A stretch of 48,756 bases of DNA, taken from assembly GCA_015061955.1 (NCBI GenBank), contig SUVO01000018.1, positions 1 to 48,756 on the forward strand. The letters are read 5' to 3'. The notes under the pieces are model-generated. The model was not told the origin of the DNA. It made no database searches and worked only from the letters and a program-made list of their open reading frames with translations. Positions 7,183-16,723 of the stretch are shown here, piece by piece. The DNA is from Verrucomicrobiaceae bacterium. GTDB lineage: Bacteria; Verrucomicrobiota; Verrucomicrobiia; Opitutales; Intestinicryptomonadaceae. The translations under genes were made by a program, and so were the position numbers. The number at the start of each line of letters is the position of its first letter. The first letter of the stretch is position 1.

Positions 7183-9738
7183 TTATTGTTGAGAAATGTT
7201 TTTTACTGCGTTGTCGTATTGTATGGTATTAGGTATCCACCAAAGCGAACGCCAGTATTGTTCATCTAAATCGTAGAAATTTACTTTAGAGTTATCGTTG
7301 TGATTTTTTGGTAGAATACCAAAAAATTTCATCCAATGTATATAGTATTGTTTTGGTTGATAATCGGGCATTTCTATACGTTTATATTTGTTTTGTCGCT
7401 CTATTGTTTTTTCTATTTCTGCACGAACAAGTTTGTAATCGGGGTCTTCTTTCGATTCAAAAACCGAAACTTCGTTGCCTTGTTTATCTTTACACCAATT
7501 GTACCCACCATCTTCTTTAGCTAATGGTGCTCGTAAGAAAAGGGAATTATCGGGATTTGTTAAATTGAAAAGAGTCAGACTATAATTTGGATTATTCATG
7601 AAATCTGGTGGAACACTTTTTTCCCAAGTGTTGTTTTCTTGTTCAAAACGCAAACGACCTAACTTATACATATTTTCATGGCACGAATAACAACGACGTT
7701 TTGCTACGCTTTCCATTGGTTCTGCAAGTTGAGGTTTGCGAAACGAATTAAATGCAGTTTTCTTATTGCCATCGCCAATGTTAACGCCTTTATGAATTGC
7801 AAATTTTGCACCAACTTGATTTTCAAAATTATTATGTGTGGCGTATGTTCCAGTGTAATGAGCACTCGATTCTATCCAACAGCGTAGGATATCGTATTCT
7901 TTTTGCGATAATTTCACACCATTGTGCGAACCATCTATTTTTTGCATTAGTGGACTTGCACCTGTGCCAAATTCGTAAGAACCACGATTCCCAAATTCTC
8001 GCCATGGAGTTGCACGAGATATTTGTTTAAATTCATAGAGACGGTCGTAACTAACAGTTCGCCATTCAGTCCATTCGTCAGAAAGAATAACTTTTGCAGT
8101 AGGATTATCATGGTTATGGCACTTTAAACAATGTTTATCTAAGATTGGTTGAATATCACGCAAAAAACGATAAACTTCTGGAACTCCATCAATCTTTTTA
8201 GGGATAGATGGTGCTCGGCGCACTGCCATAGTTGATTTACCTTTAGCTATTATGCTCGATGTTGACCGATTTTCATGACAACCTACACAGCTTTGAATTT
8301 CGTTAGGCATTACTTGGGTGAAATTTTGCATGCGTTTTACAGCCTTACCATTTTTGTCTAATGCAACAAAGAATACTGCACGCAAAGCTGGAACTTCAAA
8401 ATACGCACTGCCATCGGGTTCTACTGGTACTTCTCCTAAAATTCTATGTAGCGATATATGTCCACCATGTTCGCCACGCCAACCATGGCGACTTGCGTTT
8501 TTAGGTAGATCTTCCATTATTAAAAGTTTCTTGATTGTACCACGCTCAATGCCTTTCATATTTCTACTTTGATAGACATCGGTTACTATGAATTGTCCGG
8601 TTGTTTTTGTGATATCTATTTTGCTTGCAATAACAGGTTCTTTGGGGCGTGGACGCAACGCACGAGGATCGTGGACAATTTCACTATCTTCGTAAATCTT
8701 TTCCATATTACCATTGTCGTCGAGAACAAAAATAGATTTATTTTGTGCAACAAAATGGCAATTTTCTGCAAGAGGGTAAGGGTCTCGCAAACCAATTAAG
8801 CAACGTTTACCTCCATTGCCGATACTCCAACCAAGTTTATCTTCAATATATTTTGGAGAAATCATTTTTTCAGTACCACCAAATTGTCCGTCTTTTAGAT
8901 TTATAATCATTACCTTGCCCGCATTTTCACGATAACCAAAAGCTGGTGAGAATACGCATACTATTTTGTCTGAATTTGGTATGGGCATGGCATCACATTC
9001 TGCGAAGAATTTAGGATACGGAATTGGATGTCCACCGAAGGCTACCATTTGACCTGTGCCATCGGGATTCATTGTCCATAAATCTCTGAAATTTTCTGTT
9101 GCTCGGTCTACATAATCCCAGCGAGTGTAGAGTATTCTTCCATCGGGAAGTACTGTTGGTCTATCTTCAAGTAAAACGTTAGATGAAAGTGGATATATAG
9201 TTTTTCTATCGGCTTGCATTTTGTACATTATCGCAGTGCGAACTCTATTGCAAGGCGTAAATCGTCGACAACGTGCCGATGAAAAGACAAACGAGCCATC
9301 GGGTAAATAGGTGGCATCAAAATCGTCGTGTTCGCCATCGGTTAATTGAACTACATTTGATCCATCGGCATTCATTTCATATAAATGATAAACCGAGTTT
9401 TTCTTTCGCCATGCAAATAGAATTTTCTTACCGTCGTACGAAACTCGAATATCGCGAAAAGAACCAGTTTTATCTTCTAAAATTGTGTGAACTTTCCCAG
9501 TTTTTAAGTTTAAAGCTTTTATTGTAGAACCACCTTTAGGATATATTTCAACATTGTATTCATCGGCATAATTACCAAATGTAGCATACATTAAATGACA
9601 ATTTGCCAATGGCCGTGTACAAAAAACTATTTCATTGGTGGGCGAATTTAACAATTTTAATGCTCTGTCTTTTAATTGTCTAGCATTGGCAACAAAAACT
9701 GTAATTAAAATTGTTAAGATGAATGTTAGTTTTTTCAT
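7183..9738 (-). CDS. Exported three-haem protein related to hydrazine synthase alpha subunit
   Basis: An 851-residue exported protein with an N-terminal signal peptide (about 1-19). The first half has beta-propeller/PD40-type repeats (GSFRDIRVSYDGKKILF, YLPDGSFVFSS, VLPDGRILYTRWD). The second half carries three CxxCH haem c motifs: CVGCH 484-488, CLKCH 537-541 and CYSCH 683-687. This layout matches the HzsA-related proteins seen in many Planctomycetes and Verrucomicrobia that do not make hydrazine; the true function is unknown, though periplasmic electron transfer or small-molecule oxidation is plausible. It sits between trkH (11 nt upstream) and pdxJ (10 nt downstream), an unexpected place for a c-type cytochrome. 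No cytochrome c maturation genes are in the window. Confidence 0.75.
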   Translation of the reverse strand: MKKLTFILTILITVFVANARQLKDRALKLLNSPTNEIVFCTRPLANCHLMYATFGNYADEYNVEIYPKGGSTIKALNLKTGKVHTILEDKTGSFRDIRVSYDGKKILFAWRKKNSVYHLYEMNADGSNVVQLTDGEHDDFDATYLPDGSFVFSSARCRRFTPCNRVRTAIMYKMQADRKTIYPLSSNVLLEDRPTVLPDGRILYTRWDYVDRATENFRDLWTMNPDGTGQMVAFGGHPIPYPKFFAECDAMPIPNSDKIVCVFSPAFGYRENAGKVMIINLKDGQFGGTEKMISPKYIEDKLGWSIGNGGKRCLIGLRDPYPLAENCHFVAQNKSIFVLDDNGNMEKIYEDSEIVHDPRALRPRPKEPVIASKIDITKTTGQFIVTDVYQSRNMKGIERGTIKKLLIMEDLPKNASRHGWRGEHGGHISLHRILGEVPVEPDGSAYFEVPALRAVFFVALDKNGKAVKRMQNFTQVMPNEIQSCVGCHENRSTSSIIAKGKSTMAVRRAPSIPKKIDGVPEVYRFLRDIQPILDKHCLKCHNHDNPTAKVILSDEWTEWRTVSYDRLYEFKQISRATPWREFGNRGSYEFGTGASPLMQKIDGSHNGVKLSQKEYDILRCWIESSAHYTGTYATHNNFENQVGAKFAIHKGVNIGDGNKKTAFNSFRKPQLAEPMESVAKRRCYSCHENMYKLGRLRFEQENNTWEKSVPPDFMNNPNYSLTLFNLTNPDNSLFLRAPLAKEDGGYNWCKDKQGNEVSVFESKEDPDYKLVRAEIEKTIERQNKYKRIEMPDYQPKQYYIHWMKFFGILPKNHNDNSKVNFYDLDEQYWRSLWWIPNTIQYDNAVKNISQQ

Positions 9739-9749
9739 AGTTGAAAATA

Positions 9750-11216
9750 TTACTGAAATTTTTTCCAGAGCGAAGGCATAAACAACACCAATACAGCATA
9801 TATTTCAAGACGTCCCATAATCATGAGAAATGCCAACATAACTTGAGATATATCGTTGAGTACTCCATAGGTTGAATCGCAACCAATTTCTGCAAAACCT
9901 GGACCAACATTACTTAATGAAGCCAACACTGCAGTCAAATTACCAGTAATACTCAGTTTGGGTTCAAACAACGCAAGCACTGTTATGGAAAACGATGCTA
10001 TAAGCATGTATAACACGAAGAACGATAGAATATCGTTAGCTTCTTCTGTTCCAATTGTTTTCCCGTTTACAAATACATTGCGAACAACTCTTGGGCGAAA
10101 CGATTTTTCAACTTCGCGTTTACACAAACGAAACGATGCCAATGCTCTTGAAATTTTCAAACCACCAGCAGTCGAGCCAGAACAACCACCAAGTACAGTT
10201 AGCAATACTAATACTATTTGTGCCGCAGGGAGCCACATCTGATAATTTTGACTTGAAAATCCCGTTGTTGTTATAATTGAAACTACTTGAAACACACTAT
10301 GCGTAAAAGTTTCTAAAATACTTTTATTCGATGTATAGGCAACTGTTGTAAATACTATACAAACAGCTGTAAAGATTATTATTAAATATGTCCAAAACTC
10401 TGAATTTTCAAAAAGTTTTTTGAATTTCAACTTTGCAACAGCCAACATCAATGCAAAGCTTGTACCACCTAAGAACATAAATATTATGGTTGTCCAAAGA
10501 ATCCCCAATCCGTAATTTGCAAAACTATTTTCGTGGGTAGAAAAACCACCTGTTGCCACAACTGAAAATGTATGACATATTGCATCAAACGTCGACATAT
10601 CAAAATATTTATATGCACCAAAACAGCATATCGATAACACTAAATAAAGTTTAACTATACTCCAAATTCCACTTTGAATACGTGCTGCTTCAAAATCGGT
10701 AGAATCGGCACTAGCTTCGTTTGAATACAAGAATTTTCCAGCAGCTCCTAAAAACGACAATATAGCTACGAAGAACACAACTACTCCTAATCCACCAATC
10801 CAGTGCGACAAACATCGCCAGAACATTAAGCTTGGTGGAAATTTTGCAAAACTTGAAAACGCACTTGAGCCTGTTGTTGTTATTCCACTGGTAGATTCAA
10901 ATAATGCTGATGCCACAGAACAATCTAATATCATCACATATGGAATTGCTCCAACAACCGATGCTAAAATCCACGCTATGCCAATTATGCACATTGCTTC
11001 TTTTCTGAACAAACGTTTTGGAGCTTTTCTACTCGGAATATAAAGTGCAAATGCTGTCATTATAGTTAGTGCAATAACGCAAATCCACGATTCCAACGCG
11101 TTAGCCTCGAGTGGATTATTTGAATACCAACACGATACCCCTGCACATGTGGAAAATGCCAAAGCCATAATCCACATAACTGCCGACAACGTTTTTAATA
11201 TTATAGCGTAATTCAT
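9750..11216 (-). CDS. trkH: Potassium uptake channel protein TrkH
   Basis: Inner-membrane K+-translocating subunit. The 488 hydrophobic residues have about ten membrane segments and four pore loops with the expected glycine filter residues: SGITTTGSS, VVATGGFST, IITTTGFSS and SNVGPGF. GGCSGSTAGGLK, the conserved TrkH/KtrB intramembrane-loop motif, lies before loop four. It overlaps trkA by 4 nt, consistent with co-expression of channel and gating subunit. Confidence 0.94.
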   Translation of the reverse strand: MNYAIILKTLSAVMWIMALAFSTCAGVSCWYSNNPLEANALESWICVIALTIMTAFALYIPSRKAPKRLFRKEAMCIIGIAWILASVVGAIPYVMILDCSVASALFESTSGITTTGSSAFSSFAKFPPSLMFWRCLSHWIGGLGVVVFFVAILSFLGAAGKFLYSNEASADSTDFEAARIQSGIWSIVKLYLVLSICCFGAYKYFDMSTFDAICHTFSVVATGGFSTHENSFANYGLGILWTTIIFMFLGGTSFALMLAVAKLKFKKLFENSEFWTYLIIIFTAVCIVFTTVAYTSNKSILETFTHSVFQVVSIITTTGFSSQNYQMWLPAAQIVLVLLTVLGGCSGSTAGGLKISRALASFRLCKREVEKSFRPRVVRNVFVNGKTIGTEEANDILSFFVLYMLIASFSITVLALFEPKLSITGNLTAVLASLSNVGPGFAEIGCDSTYGVLNDISQVMLAFLMIMGRLEIYAVLVLFMPSLWKKFQ

Positions 11217-12571
11217 TGTTCTATGAACATATCAACAACCTGACGTACATTCTTTTTTTCAAGAATTATAATTAAGCGATCGTTGGCGTTAATAATATCG
11301 TTTGCACCAGGAACTTTGGCATTGTTTTTATCGTCGACAATTGCCGCAATTATTGTTGCTGGTGGCATATTTAATTGATGCAATGGTTTGCCTTCGCCCC
11401 AAGAATTTTCCGATACTTTTACTTCAATAAATTCGATATCGCCATTTTTTAGCGACCCAGCAATCAGATAATCTTTATTTGTTATGTATTTTCTGATTTC
11501 AGCAACCGAACTTTTGCGAGGTGAAGCTGCCGAAGTTATGTTTAGAAAACCACTGATATTCTGAATTACTTGTTCGTAGTCGGGCTTATTTATTACAAGT
11601 TCTACATGTTTTGCACCAAGTTTTTTTGCCTGTAAGCAAGTCATAACGTTTTCTTCGTCGTCTTTAGTGCATGCCACAAAATAGTCTATGCTTCCTATTT
11701 GTTCCTCTTCAAGTAGGCGTAACGATGTTGCACTTCCATTTATAACCGTAACGTTGGGGAATTGTTCGGCAAGAGTTTTACACTTTTGCAAATTAGGTTC
11801 AATAACTCTAATCTTAAAACGATTATTATTTAGACGACGAATTAATGCAACCGATGTTTCAGTAGCTCCGTATAAAACAATACGCAATACTTCCGATGAA
11901 ATTTCTTCTGAAAACAAGTGTGCATTTTTTAGAAGTATTTCTGGCGAGCCTAATATAGTAACTTTATCGCCAGCTTTTAATTCGGTAGAAGCTGTTGGCA
12001 CTGTTAATACGCCATTGCTTTCTACATAACCAATTTTTAAGCCATTTGGCAAAACCAAGTCTTTTAAAGGCTTATTGGCTACTTTTGCATTTTTCGATAT
12101 TTCTATTTCTTGAAGTTCTATTTGTCCTCGTGCGAAATCTTCAACTACAAAACGTGCTGGATTACGAATGTATTTTGCAAGCTCAACTGCTGTTAATGCT
12201 TCGGGATTTATAAGAATATCGAGATTGAAATGACGCTGATAATTAAACAGTTCGGTATCAGTATAAACTAAATCGTGTACACGAGCTATTGTTTTGCGAG
12301 CACCAAGTTTACTTGCTATTGCGCACGATACAATATTGAGCTGGTCGTGCTGAGTCATTGCTATGAGATAATCGCACGACTGTGCTCCTGCAAGAGTTAG
12401 GTGTTTAGCCGAGGCTCCATTACCTTTTACAACTCTTACATCGAGGTTTTCTTCAACTTCTGTAACGGTTGCTTCGTCGGATTCTATAAGTGTAACAGAG
12501 TGTCCGTCTTCGCTTAGTACTTTACAGAGGTATTTGCCGACATCGCCAGCTCCTACTATTACAATTTTCAT
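11213..12571 (-). CDS. trkA: Trk system potassium uptake protein TrkA
   Basis: Cytosolic NAD(H)/nucleotide-binding gating subunit. The 452 residues form two RCK modules: the first opens MKIVIVGAGDVGKYLCKVL (Rossmann GxGxxG), the second VLRIVLYGATETSVALIRRL, each with a following TrkA-C segment. It is the first gene of the block trkA-trkH-(HzsA-like)-pdxJ-acpS-nnr-dprA. A good promoter lies on the minus strand just upstream and leaves a leader of only a few bases. Confidence 0.94.
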   Translation of the reverse strand: MKIVIVGAGDVGKYLCKVLSEDGHSVTLIESDEATVTEVEENLDVRVVKGNGASAKHLTLAGAQSCDYLIAMTQHDQLNIVSCAIASKLGARKTIARVHDLVYTDTELFNYQRHFNLDILINPEALTAVELAKYIRNPARFVVEDFARGQIELQEIEISKNAKVANKPLKDLVLPNGLKIGYVESNGVLTVPTASTELKAGDKVTILGSPEILLKNAHLFSEEISSEVLRIVLYGATETSVALIRRLNNNRFKIRVIEPNLQKCKTLAEQFPNVTVINGSATSLRLLEEEQIGSIDYFVACTKDDEENVMTCLQAKKLGAKHVELVINKPDYEQVIQNISGFLNITSAASPRKSSVAEIRKYITNKDYLIAGSLKNGDIEFIEVKVSENSWGEGKPLHQLNMPPATIIAAIVDDKNNAKVPGANDIINANDRLIIILEKKNVRQVVDMFIEQ

Positions 12572-12581
12572 AGATGTTATT

Positions 12582-12610
12582 ATTATTGATTATGTAAAAT
12601 TTTAAGTCAA
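12582..12610 (-). promoter_or_regulatory. Predicted promoter of trkA
   Basis: On the minus strand TTGACT (12610-12605), a 17-nt spacer and AATAAT (12587-12582). The expected start point is near 12575, only about 4 nt before the trkA ATG at 12571, so the message would be nearly leaderless. Confidence 0.5.
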
Positions 12611-12658
12611 CCTTTTCTATCTCGATAAATAATAGTTAAAATCGGTTGATTTTTCAAA

Positions 12659-12686
12659 TTGACAATACTACTTTTAGTAGTACATT
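12659..12686 (+). promoter_or_regulatory. Predicted promoter of pyrB with internal palindrome
   Basis: Perfect -35 TTGACA (12659-12664), a 16-nt spacer, then TACATT (12681-12686). The expected start point is near 12693, about 8 nt before ATG 12701. The spacer is occupied by the inverted repeat TACTAC-N5-GTAGTA (12666-12682), which could be a repressor operator for the pyrimidine operon. Confidence 0.5.
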
Positions 12687-12700
12687 TTGCAAAAGCAGTT

Positions 12701-13660
12701 ATGATAGTAAAAGATTTTTTGAAAAACGCTTCGTTTAAGCATAAAGACTTGATTTCAACTCAGGCTTTATCTATTGACGATGTAAATGAAATTTTTGCTC
12801 TTGCCGATATATTTAAGGCATCGCTAAAAAACGATAAGACAAAGCTTCCTTATCTAAAAGGTAGGGTTGTTGTCAATTTGTTTTTCGAGCCAAGTACTCG
12901 AACAAGAACAGCCTTTGAGATGGCAGCTCATAAGTTAGATGCCGATGTTATAAGCATTGCGGCTTCTGCTTCAAGTTCTGTTAAAGGCGAAACTTTAAAA
13001 GATACTGCAAAAAATATTCAGGCATTGATGGCTGATATGATTATTGTGCGTCATAGTTGTTCGGGTGCTGCAAAATATTTGGCTGATAGGCTTGAAATAC
13101 CAGTTTTAAATGCTGGCGACGGTGCTCATGCTCATCCAACACAAGCGTTGCTTGATGCGTTTACAATGCGTGAGAAATTTGGTGGTAATTTCAAAGGTAA
13201 AAACATAACAATTTTAGGCGATATTCTCTTTAGCCGAGTTGCACGTTCAAATATACATTTGCTCAATAAATTAGGTGCAAACGTTACTTTGGCTGGACCT
13301 TCGACTCTCGTCCCTGAAGAATTTGAAAAAATGGGAGTTCGCGTATGCTACGATTTGCGTGAGGCTATTTCCGATGCCGATGTAGTAATGCTTTTGCGTA
13401 TTCAACACGAACGTCAGAGAGCTACGTATTTCCCGTCCATATCTGAATATGCTAAGGTTTTTGGTTTGAATGCGTCTCGAGAAAATCTATTGAAGAAAGA
13501 TGCTTTTATAATGCACCCTGGTCCAATTAACAGAGGGGTAGAACTCGATTCGTTCCTTGCCGATTCAGGTAGATCGGTTATTTTAAATCAGGTTACAAAT
13601 GGTGTTGCTGTTAGAATGGCGGCAATGAAATTGTGCATGCAGGCAAAATTTGGAAAGTAA
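12701..13660 (+). CDS. pyrB: Aspartate carbamoyltransferase catalytic subunit
   Basis: Second step of de novo pyrimidine synthesis: carbamoyl phosphate plus aspartate to carbamoyl aspartate. Active-site motifs are FEPSTRTRTAFE (carbamoyl phosphate), SSSVKGETLKDT (the 80s-type loop), HAHPTQALLDAF and HPGPINRGVE. I use ATG 12701 (319 residues, normal length) rather than an upstream in-frame TTG at 12659, because that TTG is the -35 box of the predicted promoter. pyrC follows 3 nt later. Confidence 0.95.
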   Translation: MIVKDFLKNASFKHKDLISTQALSIDDVNEIFALADIFKASLKNDKTKLPYLKGRVVVNLFFEPSTRTRTAFEMAAHKLDADVISIAASASSSVKGETLKDTAKNIQALMADMIIVRHSCSGAAKYLADRLEIPVLNAGDGAHAHPTQALLDAFTMREKFGGNFKGKNITILGDILFSRVARSNIHLLNKLGANVTLAGPSTLVPEEFEKMGVRVCYDLREAISDADVVMLLRIQHERQRATYFPSISEYAKVFGLNASRENLLKKDAFIMHPGPINRGVELDSFLADSGRSVILNQVTNGVAVRMAAMKLCMQAKFGK

Positions 13661-13663
13661 GAA

Positions 13664-14926
13664 ATGAAAAAAGAATTTATTGTAAAAAATGCCAGAGTTG
13701 TTGATCCATCACAAAATCTCGACAAGGTGTGTGATGTAAAAATATGTAATGGTAAGTTTGTTGAAAGCGTATCAAAATCGGCTAAAGTTATTGATGCTAA
13801 AGGGCTTATTTTAGCTCCTGGTTTTGTTGATTTACATGTTCATCTTCGTGAACCTGGGCAAACTTCAAAAGAATCGGTTGCAACAGGTACTGCGGCAGCT
13901 GCAGCTGGAGGCTTTACATCGATTGTTGCTATGCCAAATACATCGCCAGCAGCAGATAATCCTTCTACTATTCGTTTGATAAACGATATTATTGAAGAAA
14001 CGGCAGTTGTTAATGTGTATCAGAGTGCTTGTATAACCGAAGGGCGTCAGGGCGAAAAGCTTGCTCCATTAGGCTCGTTAAAAAGTATGGGAGTAAGAGC
14101 TATAACCGACGATGGCTCGTGTATTCAGAGTGCTGAAATTATGCGTAATGCTATGCAGTATGCAAAAATGTTCGGCTTGTTTGTAATGGATCATTGTCAG
14201 GAAAGTACACTTACATCTTCGGGGCAAATCCACGAGGGAGAGTGGTCGGTACGCTTAGGATTGGGTGGTTGGCCATCTGCGGCAGAAGATATTATAGTTT
14301 CGCGCGATATTATTTTGGCAAAATACACAAATTCGCATATTCACTTGCAACATATTTCAAGTGCTTATTCTATCGATTTAATTCGTCAAGCAAAGAAGCG
14401 TGGAATTAGTGTATCGGCAGAAGCTACACCACACCACTTAGCTTTGACCGATGCATGCTTAAAAGATTTCGATACCAACTACAAAATGTGTCCACCGTTG
14501 CGTTCAGAAGAAGATCGCAAAGCTCTTATAAAGGGAGTTGTTGATGGCTCTATTGAAGTGATTGCAACCGATCATGCTCCACATACAGAAACCGAAAAAG
14601 ATAGAGAGTTTAATTTAGCTCCGTTCGGTATTACTGGTTTTGAAACAGCTTTCAGCGTTTGCCACGATGTATTGGTACGTTCAAAGAAGATTGATATGCT
14701 TAAACTTGTAAAGCTTATGTCGACACGTCCTGCCGAGTTGTTGGGTATCGATGCTGGTACGCTAAAGGTTGGCTCGCCTGCCGATTTTGTGCTTATTGAT
14801 GAGAATGCCGAGTATGTTTACAATTCTCCAGTATCTCGTTCAAGCAATTCGCCATGGTTAAATAAAAAACTAAAGGGTAGAGTTGTTCAAACCTTTGTTG
14901 GTGGTAAGTTAGTTTACAAGGCATAA
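13664..14926 (+). CDS. pyrC: Dihydroorotase
   Basis: Zinc amidohydrolase cyclising carbamoyl aspartate to dihydroorotate. The 420-residue type I enzyme has DLHVHLREPG (metal-binding HxH), an AAGGFTSIVAMPNTSP segment, CITEG, and DHAPHTETEKD near the C-terminal third. Length and motif order are typical. Its stop overlaps the following CPBP gene by one base. Confidence 0.95.
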   Translation: MKKEFIVKNARVVDPSQNLDKVCDVKICNGKFVESVSKSAKVIDAKGLILAPGFVDLHVHLREPGQTSKESVATGTAAAAAGGFTSIVAMPNTSPAADNPSTIRLINDIIEETAVVNVYQSACITEGRQGEKLAPLGSLKSMGVRAITDDGSCIQSAEIMRNAMQYAKMFGLFVMDHCQESTLTSSGQIHEGEWSVRLGLGGWPSAAEDIIVSRDIILAKYTNSHIHLQHISSAYSIDLIRQAKKRGISVSAEATPHHLALTDACLKDFDTNYKMCPPLRSEEDRKALIKGVVDGSIEVIATDHAPHTETEKDREFNLAPFGITGFETAFSVCHDVLVRSKKIDMLKLVKLMSTRPAELLGIDAGTLKVGSPADFVLIDENAEYVYNSPVSRSSNSPWLNKKLKGRVVQTFVGGKLVYKA

Positions 14927-15765
14927 TGGCTTTCGAGGAAGCAGTATTTACTTTAGTATTCAGTTTTGCTGTTTTCGGATTATGGCAAATATGGGAACGT
15001 GCTGGCAGTGTCGGCACGTCTTTTTGTGAAGATAAACGAAATCTTTTAGCCGATGCAATTTGTCTTAGAGCAAGTGATTGGATGCTTTTTTTTGTGCTTG
15101 TGTGTGTTATTATGTTAACAAGCATAGAAGTTTCTAAATTTTTGCAAAATGTATTTGGTAAACAATCACCTAATGCCATATTTGTTTACGCTGTATGCTT
15201 TCAGTGTTTGATATTACTTGGTATTGCCATTTTCAAGAAGTTGTCGGTAAACTTTGGATTTGGCTTTACGATGAACGCCAATATTCTTTTTAAAACAGTA
15301 AAATATTTCTTTTCATTGCTACTAATTGTTATGGGAATTGGTTGTTTGATGAATTTTTTAATTTTTCAATTAACCGGTTGTTTTCCCGAAAAACAAGATA
15401 TTATTGGATTTTTCAACAAAGCCGAAAATCCTTACATAATAGGTATAGCTGTTTTTAGTTTTTTAGTTTTAGCACCTATCGCAGAAGAATTGTTATTTAG
15501 ATGTATTTTGTATCGAAGTTTAAAGGGCTTGTTTTTACAGAGTATAAATGTCAACTATAGTCGAGCTTTTGCAGCTGGGGTATCGTCTATATTATTTGCG
15601 CTTTCGCACGGAAACGTTTTTGCAATAGCTCCATTGTTTGCTTTTGCTTTAATTTTAACAACATTGTACGAACGTACTGGTTCGATAATTGCTACTATGG
15701 TTTGCCATAGTGGTTTTAACTTATTCAATGTAATCTTTATTGTGTTAGCAAATGAATATATTTGA
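14926..15765 (+). CDS. CPBP-family intramembrane metalloprotease-like protein
   Basis: The 279 hydrophobic residues have about seven membrane segments. The CPBP (CAAX protease/bacteriocin-processing) signatures are present: EELLFRCILYRSL near the C-terminal third, LSHGN (conserved His) and ATMVCHSGFNLFN (second His). The substrate cannot be inferred. It is embedded in an operon with pyrB-pyrC upstream and thiL downstream, overlapping thiL by 14 nt. Confidence 0.85.
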   Translation: MAFEEAVFTLVFSFAVFGLWQIWERAGSVGTSFCEDKRNLLADAICLRASDWMLFFVLVCVIMLTSIEVSKFLQNVFGKQSPNAIFVYAVCFQCLILLGIAIFKKLSVNFGFGFTMNANILFKTVKYFFSLLLIVMGIGCLMNFLIFQLTGCFPEKQDIIGFFNKAENPYIIGIAVFSFLVLAPIAEELLFRCILYRSLKGLFLQSINVNYSRAFAAGVSSILFALSHGNVFAIAPLFAFALILTTLYERTGSIIATMVCHSGFNLFNVIFIVLANEYI

Positions 15766-16723
15766 TTCGGATTGTGTAAGTAGCTTAGGCGAAAAATTAT
15801 TGATTGCCAGAATGTGTAAAGCTTTTGGTAGTGTCTGTCCACAAACTCCATACGGCAGTGGCGATGATTGTGCCTTGATTGAACGCAATTCGTTGCAAAA
15901 ACACTTGTATACAACAGTAGATTCGCTCATATATGGCAAGCATTTCGATTCATCTACATCGGCACTTTTAGCTGGCGAAAAACTTTTGAAACGCAATATC
16001 AGTGATATTGCAAGTATGGGGGCTCATCCAGTTAATGCAGTTATAGCTGCAGTAATATCGGGCGATGTATCGGTGTCGTGGCTTGAGGAATTTGCAGTTG
16101 GTGTAAAAAACGTGGCAGAAAAGTTCAACACAAAAATCATTGGTGGAGATTTTGCTGATAGTGGTGTTGAAAAGTTCTTTTCAATGTCGTTGACATTGCT
16201 TGGTGAGTCGGAATATCAGCCTTTGTTGCGAAACAAGGCAATCGAAGGCGATTGCATTTATTGTACCGGCAAATTAGGTTTTTCGTTCGAGAGCAACAGA
16301 CATTTAACTTTTACTCCACGAGTAGCAGAGGGCGAGTTTTTGGCTAAATACAACACTAAAAATATGGCTCGAATTACATCGTGTACCGATATTAGCGATG
16401 GTCTTGCGTGCGATATTGATAACATTTTATCGCCATCAACAAAGGCTGTACTAGATTTTATTCCACTTTTTGAGTACAATGGCATTACTTCGGTTGAACA
16501 TGCCTTGTGTGATGGCGAAGATTATGAGCTTTTATTTAGTGCATCGGGTAATGCACAAGCCTTGTCAGACTTTGAGCAAACTTACGAAGATGTGTTTGGT
16601 TGTAAATTGTATCGTTTGGGCAACGTTCAAAAAAAAGAGCCTTCTTCCGAAAGCTCTCTTTGGTTAAATTTTGATGGAAAACCAACACCTTTTTCGGCAT
16701 CTGGTTTTGAACATTTTGCGTAA
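15752..16723 (+). CDS. thiL: Thiamine-monophosphate kinase
   Basis: ATP-dependent phosphorylation of thiamine monophosphate to the diphosphate cofactor. The 323 residues show GSGDDCALIE (nucleotide/Mg loop), DSLIYGKHF, RNISDIASMGAHP, IIGGDFADS and DISDGLACDIDNI, all characteristic of the PurM/ThiL fold. Its stop abuts the stop of the next gene on the other strand. Confidence 0.93.
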   Translation: MNIFDSDCVSSLGEKLLIARMCKAFGSVCPQTPYGSGDDCALIERNSLQKHLYTTVDSLIYGKHFDSSTSALLAGEKLLKRNISDIASMGAHPVNAVIAAVISGDVSVSWLEEFAVGVKNVAEKFNTKIIGGDFADSGVEKFFSMSLTLLGESEYQPLLRNKAIEGDCIYCTGKLGFSFESNRHLTFTPRVAEGEFLAKYNTKNMARITSCTDISDGLACDIDNILSPSTKAVLDFIPLFEYNGITSVEHALCDGEDYELLFSASGNAQALSDFEQTYEDVFGCKLYRLGNVQKKEPSSESSLWLNFDGKPTPFSASGFEHFA

